A stretch of 64,000 nt of DNA, taken from Planobispora rosea. GTDB taxonomy: Bacteria > Actinomycetota > Actinomycetes > Streptosporangiales > Streptosporangiaceae. A program made the position numbers and the translations under genes. The notes under the pieces were generated by a model. That model was not told the origin of the DNA, did no database searches, and saw only the letters and a program-made list of their open reading frames with translations. Shown in pieces: positions 36,787 to 44,999 of this stretch. Numbering within the stretch: the stretch's first letter is position 1; every line of letters begins with the position of its first letter. The DNA lies in NCBI RefSeq assembly GCF_014648175.1, contig NZ_BMQP01000004.1, positions 1 through 64,000 of the forward strand, in the 5' to 3' direction.

Positions 36787-36831
36787 GTTCGTCTCCCCGA
36801 CGGGCCGCCTGCCGGCTCCCCGCCTCGCGGG
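36787..36831 (+). pseudogene. Fragment of mauE-like gene between the peptide genes
   Basis: These 45 bases match 37216-37260, inside the downstream MauE-like gene, at 41 positions without gaps. Both begin GTTCGTCTCC and share CGACGGGCCGCCTGC. The stretch has no function of its own that I can see. It is best explained as what remains of a mauE copy that was duplicated together with the first peptide gene and then mostly deleted. Confidence 0.7.
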
Positions 36832-36888
36832 TTCGCGCAGGACATCGCTTGACTCGACCGGTTCGAAACCCAATGAAAGAAGGGCAAG

Positions 36889-37092
36889 TTGCTTAAAGGC
36901 ATCGAACGCTTCGGCGACCGGCTCCTCAACCGCTTCGTCCCCCACATGAGCGCCGCCGCGGACCAGTGCGGCCCCATCCAGTACAGGTGCAAACCCTGCA
37001 GCGGCAGCAGAAGCGCCCAATGCGCCTACCGGGTCTGCACCGGGGGCACCCAGAATCTGGGCTGCAGCTCCTGTACGGCAGGTACATGCTGA
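36889..37092 (+). CDS. Cysteine-rich peptide precursor 2
   Basis: This 67-residue paralogue starts at a TTG preceded by AAGAAGGG. The leader is nearly identical (LKGIERFGDRLLNRFVPHM then SAAA). The core is DQCGPIQYRC, then KPC, and ends GCSSCTAGTC, with eight cysteines spaced C-x6-C-x2-C-x7-C-x4-C-x8-C-x2-C-x4-C. All eight cysteines align with copy 1, while residues between Cys3 and Cys4 and at the C-terminus differ. The shared C-x8-C-x2-C and YRVCT segments suggest a common fold. It lies 31 bases before the mauE-like gene. Confidence 0.8.
   Translation: MLKGIERFGDRLLNRFVPHMSAAADQCGPIQYRCKPCSGSRSAQCAYRVCTGGTQNLGCSSCTAGTC
36897..36989 (+). repeat. 93-bp identical repeat, copy 2
   Basis: This is the partner of 36574-36666, identical over 93 bases. 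Divergence begins in the codon after the second core cysteine. Confidence 0.9.
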
Positions 37093-37123
37093 CCCTCAAG
37101 CCGCCGTCACCTGTTATCCGGAG

Positions 37124-37654
37124 ATGATCCACCTCGCCCTGGCCTGCCGAGTTCTGCTGGCCGCCGTGCTGCTGATCGCGGTTGGCAGCAAGCTCTCCCG
37201 GACGGCGTTCGGGGAGTTCGTCTCCTCGACGGGCCGCCTGCTGCCTCCCCGCCTCACGGGGAGGCAGCGGTCCGCCGCGGTCCTCGTGCTGACGGTGGAG
37301 GCGGCGACCGTGCCGGCGCTGCTGGTCCCGGCCACCGCCGCGCTCGGCCTGGTCGCCGCCGTCGGGCTGCTGACCGCGTTCACGATCGGCATCGGTGGGG
37401 CGCTGCACAGGGGCGAGCGCGCCCCCTGCCGCTGCTTTGGCGCCTCACGAACCCGGCTGGGCCCTCTGCACCTGGCGCGCAACCTCACTCTGATCGCGGT
37501 GGGCGTGACCGGCCTCGCCGCCTCCGCCTCCGCCGGTACGGCGCACCCGGGCGGCGCCGTCCTCGCCGTCTTCGCCGGAATCGTCCTCGCGGCCCTGATG
37601 GTCCGCCTGGACGACCTCGCCGCGCTGTTCGCCCCGACCCACCCAAGGAGCTGA
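37124..37654 (+). CDS. MauE/DoxX-like redox-associated membrane protein
   Basis: This 176-residue protein has four predicted membrane helices: LACRVLLAAVLLIAVGSKL, AAVLVLTVEAATVPALLVPA, LGLVAAVGLLTAFTIGIGGA and a C-terminal AVLAVFAGIVLAALMV. The CRCFG motif (Cys102, Cys104) follows helix three, a position typical of MauE/DoxX-type quinone-linked thiol redox proteins. MauE is needed with MauD to form the six disulfides of methylamine dehydrogenase small subunit; no methylamine dehydrogenase is present here. Next to two eight-cysteine peptides and a thioredoxin-like partner, a role in disulfide formation is likely. Confidence 0.82.
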   Translation: MIHLALACRVLLAAVLLIAVGSKLSRTAFGEFVSSTGRLLPPRLTGRQRSAAVLVLTVEAATVPALLVPATAALGLVAAVGLLTAFTIGIGGALHRGERAPCRCFGASRTRLGPLHLARNLTLIAVGVTGLAASASAGTAHPGGAVLAVFAGIVLAALMVRLDDLAALFAPTHPRS

Positions 37655-37657
37655 CCC

Positions 37658-38200
37658 ATGATTCTCGGCGCCGTCGCCATCACGTTCCTCGGCGTGCTCA
37701 CCGTACTCAACCTCATCCTCACCCTCGCCGTCGTGCGCAGGCTGCGCGAGCACAGCGACCATCTATCCCGGTTGCTGAGCTCCCCCGGCGGCGTCCCGTG
37801 GGCCTCGATCATCGGCTCCGGGGAGAGGCCGCGGCCCTTCACCGCCACGACCGTGGACGGCGGGGAGCTCACCGAGTCCTCGCTGACGGACGGGACGATC
37901 GTGGCCTTCTTCTCCCCCACCTGCTCCGCCTGCCACGAGTGGGTGCCGCGTTTCGCCGAGGCCGCCGAGGCCGTACCGGGCCGGGCGATCGCCGTCGTGG
38001 TCGCGGACTCCCCCGAGGACGGCGCCGGTCACGTCACCTCGCTGCGGGCGGTCGCCCGCGTGGTGGTGGAGGAGCAGGACGGTGCCGTGGCGAAGGCGTT
38101 CGGCGTGACCGGCTACCCGGCCATGTGCCGGATGGCTTCCGACGGCACCGTGGCCACCTCCGACAACGACGCCGTCGTGACGCTCCCCTCCCTCGCATGA
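37658..38200 (+). CDS. Membrane-anchored thioredoxin-like (MauD/TlpA-type) protein
   Basis: This 180-residue protein has an N-terminal membrane helix (ILGAVAITFLGVLTVLNLIL) and an extracytoplasmic thioredoxin-like domain. The active-site motif FFSPTCSACHEW has Cys89 and Cys92, and the cis-Pro loop is GYPAMC near residue 154. It starts three bases after the mauE-like stop, and its own stop overlaps the exporter start by four bases. With the MauE-like protein it would form a membrane redox pair acting on exported cysteine-rich peptides. This fits MauD in layout, but direction (oxidase or isomerase) is not known. Confidence 0.83.
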   Translation: MILGAVAITFLGVLTVLNLILTLAVVRRLREHSDHLSRLLSSPGGVPWASIIGSGERPRPFTATTVDGGELTESSLTDGTIVAFFSPTCSACHEWVPRFAEAAEAVPGRAIAVVVADSPEDGAGHVTSLRAVARVVVEEQDGAVAKAFGVTGYPAMCRMASDGTVATSDNDAVVTLPSLA

Positions 38201-38487
38201 CGCCTGACCAGCCCAGGCTCAGGTGGAGCCAGCTCACGATGGCGTGGGACATGGTGACCCGGGTCGCGCCGCTCAGCACCGCCGGGTTCCTCGGACTGTC
38301 GGTCCTGGCGGGCCTGTCTCCGGTGGGCGCCGCGTGGCTGACCAAGCTGGTACTCGACGGGCTGACCGGTCCACGTCCCGGAACGGTGTGGCTGGCCGTG
38401 GCGCTGGCCGGGACGGGCGTGGCCGGCATGCTGCTGCCGCAGCTGATCCGGTACACCGAGGCCGAACTGGGCCGGCGGTGCGGGTGA
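38197..38487 (+). CDS. ABC exporter, N-terminal piece (ends at apparent frameshift)
   Basis: The frame opens with an ATG that overlaps the previous stop (ATGA). It codes MTPDQPRLRWSQLTMAWDMV, then two membrane helices (STAGFLGLSVLAGLSPVGAA, VWLAVALAGTGVAGMLLPQL) and IRYTEAELGRRCG before a TGA at 38485. This is the expected start of an ABC half-transporter membrane domain, and the next frame continues it. Restoring one G near 38475-38478 would give GRRVRVTATDRLF and a single protein of about 607 residues. It may be a real one-base deletion, a sequencing error in a G/C run, or a split gene re-initiated at the GTG at 38484. Confidence 0.75.
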   Translation: MTPDQPRLRWSQLTMAWDMVTRVAPLSTAGFLGLSVLAGLSPVGAAWLTKLVLDGLTGPRPGTVWLAVALAGTGVAGMLLPQLIRYTEAELGRRCG

Positions 38488-40016
38488 CGGCCACGGACCG
38501 GCTGTTCGGCGCCGTGAACGAACGGCTACGCGGGCTGTCCCGGCTGGAGGAGCCCGCCTTCCACGACCGGATCCGGCTGGCCCAGCAAGCCGGCAGCTCG
38601 GGGCCGGGGCAGTTGCTGGGCTGTCTCACGGGGATCAGCCAGAGCGCGCTCACCCTGGCAGGTTTTCTGACCACCCTGCTGGTCATCGACCCGCTGCTGG
38701 CACTGGCGGTCGCCGCCGCCGCACTCCCCGCCCTCCACGCCGAATTCGTGATCAGCAGACGGCGGGCGGCGGCGATGTGGCGGATCGGGCACGCCGAGCG
38801 CCGTGAGTTCTTCTACGCGGATCTGCTCACCTCTCCCCAGGAGGCCAAGGAGATTCGGCTGTTCGGGCTGGGCTCCTTCTTCCGGGAGCGGATGCTGCGC
38901 GAACAGCGGACGGCCAACGCCGCCTGCCGCCGCCTGGACCGCAGGGAACTGGCCACGCAGAGCGCTCTGGCCCTGCTCGGTTCGGTGGTGGCCGGCGCCG
39001 GGCTGGTGTGGGCGGTCCGGGCCGCCCTCTCGGGAACCCTCACAATCGGCGACGTCGCCGTGCTCGCCGCGGCAGTGGCCGGTGTGCACGGCGGGCTCGC
39101 CTCACTGGTCGGTCAGCTCGGCATGGCGCACCACGCCCTGCTCCTGCTGGATCACTACCGCGTGGTCACGGCGGTCGAGCCGGACCTGCCGGTACCGGCC
39201 GGCCCGGCCCCGGTGCCGTCGCTGCGCAAGGGCATCGAGCTGCGCGGGGTCTGGTTCCGCTACGCTCCCGATCACCCCTGGGTGCTGCGCGGCGTGGATC
39301 TGACGATCCCCGCGGGGCGCGCCACCGCGCTGGTCGGCCTGAACGGCGCGGGCAAGAGCACCCTCGTCAAACTCCTGTGCCGGTTGTACGACCCGACCCG
39401 GGGAGCGATCCTCTGGGACGGGGTGGACCTGCGCGACTGCGACCCCGCCGAGCTGCGCCGCCGGATCGGCGCCGTCTTCCAGGACTACGTCAGCTACGAG
39501 ATGTCGGCCGCGGAGAACATCGGCGTCGGCGACCTGGGCCGCCTGGAGGACCGGACCGGCATCCGCGGCGCCGCGGAGCGCGCCGGGATCCACGACCGGC
39601 TGGCCGCGCTGCCGTCCGGCTACGACACCCTGCTCACCCGGATGTACCTCGACAACGCCGACCGGGACGACGCCGGGACCGGGGTGCTGCTGTCCGGAGG
39701 GCAGGGACAGCGCCTGGCGCTGGCCCGGGGTTTCCTGCGCGACGGCTGCGACCTGATCGTCCTGGACGAGCCCAGCTCGGGGCTCGACGCCGAGGCCGAG
39801 GCCGAGATCCACGCGCGGCTGCGGGAGCATCGGGCCGGGCGCACCAGCCTGCTGATCTCCCACCGGCTCAACACCGTCCGCGACGCGGACCAGATCGTGG
39901 TGCTGACCGACGGGCGCGTCGCCGAACTCGGCACCCACCCCGAGCTGCTGCTCGCCGAGGGCGGCTACGCGCGGCTCTTCACCCTGCAGGCACGTGGATA
40001 CGAGGAGGTCCGATGA
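38484..40016 (+). CDS. ABC exporter, remaining membrane domain and ATPase
   Basis: This 510-residue continuation starts at a GTG overlapping the preceding TGA (GTGA). It has membrane helices (LTLAGFLTTLLVIDPLLALA, GDVAVLAAAVAGVHGGLASL) and the ATPase domain from about residue 250: Walker A GLNGAGKST, Q-loop VFQDYVSYEMS, signature LSGGQGQRLALARG, Walker B LIVLDEPSSGLD and switch His in LLISHRLNT. The type is that of peptide and lipid exporters without a C39 peptidase domain, which agrees with leader removal by the separate signal peptidase that follows. Confidence 0.85.
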   Translation: MTATDRLFGAVNERLRGLSRLEEPAFHDRIRLAQQAGSSGPGQLLGCLTGISQSALTLAGFLTTLLVIDPLLALAVAAAALPALHAEFVISRRRAAAMWRIGHAERREFFYADLLTSPQEAKEIRLFGLGSFFRERMLREQRTANAACRRLDRRELATQSALALLGSVVAGAGLVWAVRAALSGTLTIGDVAVLAAAVAGVHGGLASLVGQLGMAHHALLLLDHYRVVTAVEPDLPVPAGPAPVPSLRKGIELRGVWFRYAPDHPWVLRGVDLTIPAGRATALVGLNGAGKSTLVKLLCRLYDPTRGAILWDGVDLRDCDPAELRRRIGAVFQDYVSYEMSAAENIGVGDLGRLEDRTGIRGAAERAGIHDRLAALPSGYDTLLTRMYLDNADRDDAGTGVLLSGGQGQRLALARGFLRDGCDLIVLDEPSSGLDAEAEAEIHARLREHRAGRTSLLISHRLNTVRDADQIVVLTDGRVAELGTHPELLLAEGGYARLFTLQARGYEEVR

Positions 40017-40438
40017 CCGGCTGGCTGGTGGTGCCGGCCCTCCTCGCGCTGGCGGTGATCTGGGCGGACCTGGTGCGCCGTCATCTGCTGGTGGTCACTG
40101 TCCACGGCGGCAGCATGGAGCCCGCCTACTCCCACGGCGACCGGGTCCTGCTCCGCCGTGTCGCGCCGGACACCCTGCGCACCGGCCAGGTGGTGGTCGT
40201 CCATCGCCACCGGCCTCCCGGGGCCCAGGCACCCCGCTGGGCCGTGATCAAGCGAATCGCCGCCCTGCCCGGCGAGCCGACCCCGCTCCGGCAGGACGGG
40301 GAAGCGGTCGTCCCTCCGGGCAAGCTGGTCCTGCTGGGGGACAACTCCGGCCACAGCACGGACTCCCGCGACTTCGGCTACCTCGACCTCGCCGACGTCG
40401 TCGGTGTCGTGATCCGCAAGATGCGGCCGTCACCATGA
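40013..40438 (+). CDS. S26-family type I signal peptidase
   Basis: This 141-residue protein has one N-terminal membrane helix (WLVVPALLALAVIWADLV) and the catalytic Ser-Lys dyad: Ser34 in HGGSMEPAY and Lys80 in VIKRIAALPGE. The LLGDNSGHSTDSRDFG box follows near the end. It is a short form of LepB. The ATG overlaps the exporter stop by four bases, so it is part of the peptide operon. The SAAA sequence at the leader-core border of both precursors fits the Ala-x-Ala rule, making it the probable leader peptidase. Its last codons lie within the right flanking repeat. Confidence 0.88.
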   Translation: MTGWLVVPALLALAVIWADLVRRHLLVVTVHGGSMEPAYSHGDRVLLRRVAPDTLRTGQVVVVHRHRPPGAQAPRWAVIKRIAALPGEPTPLRQDGEAVVPPGKLVLLGDNSGHSTDSRDFGYLDLADVVGVVIRKMRPSP

Positions 40439-40456
40439 CACGATTCGGACAACAAG
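40429..40456. repeat. Right copy of island-flanking direct repeat
   Basis: GTCACCA followed at once by the 21-base stretch starting TGACACGATTCGG matches 33727-33757 apart from its 3-base insertion. It includes the stop codon of the signal peptidase gene and lies 48 bp upstream of the following lipoprotein start. Confidence 0.75.
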
Positions 40457-40503
40457 TGCGTCCGTGAGTGCCCGCTCCCCCGGTCACGATCTAGCTTGAT
40501 GGC

Positions 40504-41058
40504 ATGCCGCGCCCCGCCGTCCCCGCCGGTCTCGCCTTTCTCCTCGCCCTGTCGCTCGGCGGCTGCACGCAGCAGGAGGCCGCCTCCGGCGGCCCCTCCC
40601 CCCGTCCCAGCCCCACCTACGAGCTCCCGCCCCGGCCGGTCAGGCCCGGCGAGATCCCCGTCTCCGCCGCGCCGGTGCAGGACGGCGAGATCCGGTTCCA
40701 GGTGATCGGCCTGCAGAAGGGCCTCGACGGGTTCTTCGGCAGCCACGCCGAGTGGAAGACCAAGGGCCAGTACGTCGTCGTACGGATCGTCACGGAGAAC
40801 GCCGGCCGCACCAACGCCCGCTTCGACGCCACGGAGCAGAAGCTCCTCACCTCCGGCGGCACGGCGTACCGGATCGACAAGTTCACCCAGGCCACCAAAC
40901 GCCAGCCGGAGACGTTCCTGCTCGGCGCCGGCGTCCGGATCGAGATGGACCTCTGGTTCGACATCCCCGACGGCGCCGAGGCGACCGGGATCCAGCTGTT
41001 CGGCTCACCGCCCCTCGGCTTCCGCACCACGCCCGGAACCACCGTGCCCCTGCCCTGA
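40504..41058 (+). CDS. Secreted lipoprotein with DUF4352-like domain
   Basis: This 184-residue lipoprotein has signal peptide VPAGLAFLLALSLGGC with Cys21, a Pro/Ser-rich spacer, and a beta-rich domain (QDGEIRFQVIGLQKGLDGFF, YVVVRIVTENAGRTNARFDA). This resembles DUF4352 immunoglobulin-like domains that often accompany membrane sensors or transporters. A -10-like TAGCTT at 40492-40497 ends seven bases before the ATG, which suggests a leaderless transcript. It lies just outside the peptide island. Function unknown. Confidence 0.8.
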   Translation: MPRPAVPAGLAFLLALSLGGCTQQEAASGGPSPRPSPTYELPPRPVRPGEIPVSAAPVQDGEIRFQVIGLQKGLDGFFGSHAEWKTKGQYVVVRIVTENAGRTNARFDATEQKLLTSGGTAYRIDKFTQATKRQPETFLLGAGVRIEMDLWFDIPDGAEATGIQLFGSPPLGFRTTPGTTVPLP

Positions 41059-41096
41059 GCGGCCCCGCCCCGAACGCCCTCGCCCGGGACGGCAGA

Positions 41097-41126
41097 GGGC
41101 CCGCCGCACCGGTGTGCGGCGGGCCC
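41097..41126. terminator. Bidirectional terminator between lipoprotein gene and livF
   Basis: A 13-bp stem (GGGCCCGCCGCAC at 41097-41109 with 41114-41126) and a 4-base loop lie between two convergent genes. Confidence 0.7.
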
Positions 41127-41147
41127 CTCCCCGTCATGCGGTACGGC

Positions 41148-41895
<748 letters not shown>

Positions 41896-41906
<11 letters not shown>

Positions 41907-42711
41907 CTGCGGGAGCCCCCAAATACGCCTCGACGACCCGGGGGTCGTTCCGAACCTCGTCCGGCAGGCCATCGGCGATCTTCTGGCCGAAGTCCAGCAC
42001 CGCGATGCGGTCGCTGATGCCCATGATGAGGCTCATGTCGTGCTCGATGATCAGGACGGTCCGCCCGGCGTCCCGGATGTCCCGGATGAGCTGCTGCAGC
42101 GCCACCTTCTCCGCCGGGTTCATACCGGCCGCCGGCTCGTCCAGCAGCAGCAGCTTCGGGTTGGTCGCCAGCGCGCGGGCGATCTCCAGCCGCCGCTGGT
42201 CACCGTACGGCAGGTTCTTGGCGTGGTCGTGCGCGCGGTGGGAGATGCCGACGAAGTCGAGCAGCTCCATCGCCAGCGCACGGCCCTCGCGCTCCGCCTT
42301 GCGGTGCCAGGGCAGGCCCAGCGCCACGCTGACCATGCCGGCCCGGTGGTGGGCGTCCGAGCCCACCATGATGTTCTCGATCGCCGTCATGTTGTGGAAC
42401 AGCCGGATGTTCTGGAACGTCCGCGCGATGCCCTTTCGGGTGATCTTGAAGCGCTTGACGCCGTCGATCCGCTCCCCGAGGAAGCGGATCTGGCCCTCCG
42501 TCGGCCGATAGACACCGGTCACCACGTTGAACACCGTGGTCTTGCCGGCGCCGTTCGGGCCGATGAGCGCGAAGATCTCACCCTCGTTGACCGTCAGGTT
42601 CACCTCGCGCAGCGCCGTGACGCCGCCGAACCGCATGACGAGATTCTGCAGTTCCAGCATCGCACGGCCACCGCGCCCCTGCTGGGCCACCGTGTTCGCC
42701 TCGGTGCTCAC
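41896..42711 (-). CDS. livG: Branched-chain amino acid ABC transporter ATPase LivG
   Basis: This 271-residue ABC ATPase has Walker A GPNGAGKTT and the LivG-type insert ITRKGIARTFQNIRLFHNMT. Its PYGDQRRLEIARALATNP signature lacks the canonical LSGGQ, as usual in LivG. Walker B is LLLLDEPAAGMNP. The GTG start overlaps the livM stop by four bases. A later ATG at residue 18 (MLELQNLVMRFGG) could also serve. It heterodimerises with LivF on LivH/LivM. Confidence 0.95.
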
Positions 42712-43871
42712 TTGGACGCCACCTCCTCGCCGCGCGACTCCGGCCCGGGAACCTCAGCCCCGAGCGTACCCATTCCGCCCGATCCCTCTTTCAGCTCCGC
42801 CTTCCGCTGGCGCGACGGCAGCAGCCCCTCGGGCCGGAAGATCATCAGAGCCACGAGCACCGCGCCGAAGATCAGCATGCGGTACTCCTGCAGGCCGCGG
42901 AACCGCTCCGGCAGCCACGCCACCAGGAACGCGCCCAGTATGACGCCCGGCAGGTTGCCCGCCCCGCCCATGACCACCGCGGCCAGGATCGTCGCCGACA
43001 ACATGAACTGGAAGTCGTTCGGGTTGATCGAGATGGACTTCGCCGCCCACAGCACACCCATGGCACCGCCGATGGAAGCCCCGATCGCGAAGGCCAGCAT
43101 CTTGAAGCGGAACGTCGGCACGCCCATCACCTCGGCCGCGTCCTCGTCCTCGCGGATCGCCGCCCAGGAGCGCCCGACCCGGCTCTTCTCCCAGCGCTTC
43201 ACCAGGATGATCACGATGACGGCCAGCGCCACCAGCAGGTAGTAGTAGGGCTGCGGGTACAGCACTCCGTACTTGAAGATCTCGATGTCGCCGATCACCG
43301 GGCCGCCCTCGATGCTCGGCGGGTGCGGGATGCCGCGGATGCCGTTCGGGCCGCCGATCTCGTCGGTGTTCCGCGCGGTGATGCGGATGATCTCACCGAA
43401 GCCCAGCGTGACGATCGCCAGGTAGTCACCGCGCAGCCGCAGCGTCGGAGCACCCAGGATGATGCCGGACAACGCGCAGATCCCGATGCCCACGATCATG
43501 ATGAGCCAGAAGTTCCAGCCCATCCGGGTGCCCAGCAGCGCCATCGCGTACCCGCCCACGGCGTAGAACGCGACGAAGCCCAGGTCCAGCAGGCCCGCCT
43601 GGCCCACCACCACGTTCAGGCCGATGGCCAGCAGCACGAAGGTGCCGATCGGGAAGAAGAGGATCGACGCCCAGTCGGTGTCGGGCGACATGAAGCTGCC
43701 GATGCTCTCCGACGGCAGCAGCAGCGCCGCGACGATCAGGGCGATGTAGACGATCCACCGCTGCCAGCCGGGGGCATTCATCCAGCGGTCGTGCATCACG
43801 TCGCCGAAATGGCCGAGCTGGTTGCGGAACCGGCTCACCGGGTTGCCCCGCTGCAAAGTCTTCTGGTTCAT
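42708..43871 (-). CDS. livM: Branched-chain amino acid ABC transporter permease LivM
   Basis: This 387-residue permease has a cytoplasmic N-terminus of about 30 residues and about ten membrane helices (WIVYIALIVAALLLPSESIG, ILFFPIGTFVLLAIGLNVVV). The LivM signature GQAGLLDLGFVAFYAVGGYA and the EAA-like RVGRSWAAIREDEDAAEVMG are present. It overlaps livH by four bases and livG by four bases. The C-terminal tail is Gly/Glu-rich. Confidence 0.95.
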   Translation of the reverse strand: MNQKTLQRGNPVSRFRNQLGHFGDVMHDRWMNAPGWQRWIVYIALIVAALLLPSESIGSFMSPDTDWASILFFPIGTFVLLAIGLNVVVGQAGLLDLGFVAFYAVGGYAMALLGTRMGWNFWLIMIVGIGICALSGIILGAPTLRLRGDYLAIVTLGFGEIIRITARNTDEIGGPNGIRGIPHPPSIEGGPVIGDIEIFKYGVLYPQPYYYLLVALAVIVIILVKRWEKSRVGRSWAAIREDEDAAEVMGVPTFRFKMLAFAIGASIGGAMGVLWAAKSISINPNDFQFMLSATILAAVVMGGAGNLPGVILGAFLVAWLPERFRGLQEYRMLIFGAVLVALMIFRPEGLLPSRQRKAELKEGSGGMGTLGAEVPGPESRGEEVASK

Positions 43872-44836
43872 GCGCGCGCCTGCTGAAGTGATTCACCGAG
43901 GATTCCGGTGGGACGGAACATCAGGACCAAGACGAGGATCGTGAAGGAGATCACGTGCTTCCAGTCGGAGCCGAAGAAGATGGCCCCGTAGTTCTCCACC
44001 AGGCCGAGCACGACCCCGCCGACCAGAGCGCCCCGCAGGTTGCCGATCCCGCCCAGGACCGCCGCGGTGAACGCCTTGATGCCGAAGAGGAAGCCGATGT
44101 AGTAGTTCGTGTTCTCGTACGAGATCAGGTACAGCGCGCTGGCCACACCCGCCATCGCGCCACCGAGCAGGAACGTCATCCGAATGATCTTGTCGATGTC
44201 GACGCCCATCAGCACGGCCGCCTCGGGGTTCTGCGCGGTCGCGCGGATACCGCGACCGATCTTGGTGCGGTTCACCAGCCGGTCGAGGACGACCATCATG
44301 CCGAGCGCCGCCACGATCACCAGCACCTGGTCCGCGCGGACCGGGTGACCGGCGATCGAGAACAGCTCCGTCCGCTCCATGAACTGGGGCAGGCCCATCT
44401 GGATCCGGCCCCGCTCCGGACGGTCGAAGACGTTCGGGATCACCACCAGCGCGAAGAGCTCCTGGAGGAAGATGGAGGCGCCGATCGCCGAGATCAGAGC
44501 CGCGAGCCGGGAGGCTCCCCGCTTGCGCAGCGGCCGGTAGGCGATGCGCTCCAGCGCCACCGCCGTGCCCGCCGAGGCCAGCATGCCGGCCAGGATCATC
44601 AGCACGATCATGCCCACCAGCGCCAGACCGGTGAGCGCCGAATCGACGCCGATCGCGAACGGCACGAACATCGCGCCGAACGTACCGATCATGAACACTT
44701 CGGAGTGCGCGAAGTTGATGAGCCGCAACACGCCGTACACCATCGTGTACCCGAGCGCGATCAGGGCGTAGATGGCCCCGAAAGACAGGCCGTCGATCGT
44801 CGACGGCCAGAATTGATTGATGAAGTCATTGAACAC
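43868..44836 (-). CDS. livH: Branched-chain amino acid ABC transporter permease LivH
   Basis: This 322-residue permease has about eight membrane helices and family motifs GLSFGAIYALIALGYTMVYG, LRLINFAHSEVFMIG and AVLGGIGNLRGALVGGVVLG. It begins MFNDFINQFWPSTIDGLS. It is separated from livK by 164 bp containing a hairpin, which would allow livK to be expressed at a higher level than the membrane and ATPase subunits. Confidence 0.95.
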   Translation of the reverse strand: MFNDFINQFWPSTIDGLSFGAIYALIALGYTMVYGVLRLINFAHSEVFMIGTFGAMFVPFAIGVDSALTGLALVGMIVLMILAGMLASAGTAVALERIAYRPLRKRGASRLAALISAIGASIFLQELFALVVIPNVFDRPERGRIQMGLPQFMERTELFSIAGHPVRADQVLVIVAALGMMVVLDRLVNRTKIGRGIRATAQNPEAAVLMGVDIDKIIRMTFLLGGAMAGVASALYLISYENTNYYIGFLFGIKAFTAAVLGGIGNLRGALVGGVVLGLVENYGAIFFGSDWKHVISFTILVLVLMFRPTGILGESLQQARA

Positions 44837-44928
44837 TGTGGATTGCCACTTCTAGCGGGGATCGCCTGCACTGTCCGGTAGCTCCACTCCCGGGCAGGGT
44901 CTCGTGGACCCCTCCGGAAGAGCGCGGA

Positions 44929-44959
44929 GAGCGGGACCGCACCGCGGCGGTTCCCGCTC
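44929..44959 (-). terminator. Hairpin between livK and livH
   Basis: GAGCGGGACCGC (44929-44940) and GCGGTTCCCGCTC (44947-44959) pair with one bulged base, in the gap after livK. It is a likely partial terminator or RNA-stability element controlling the livK:livHMGF ratio. Confidence 0.5.
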
Positions 44960-44999
44960 CCCGCGCATCGACTACCTCATCCTCTCGGAGCTCCGGACC

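Noticed and set aside
36566..37092. Lanthipeptide or thiopeptide cluster
   Set aside because: No dehydratase, cyclase, YcaO or radical-SAM gene is near, and the core has eight Cys with few paired Ser/Thr, so disulfides are the better explanation.
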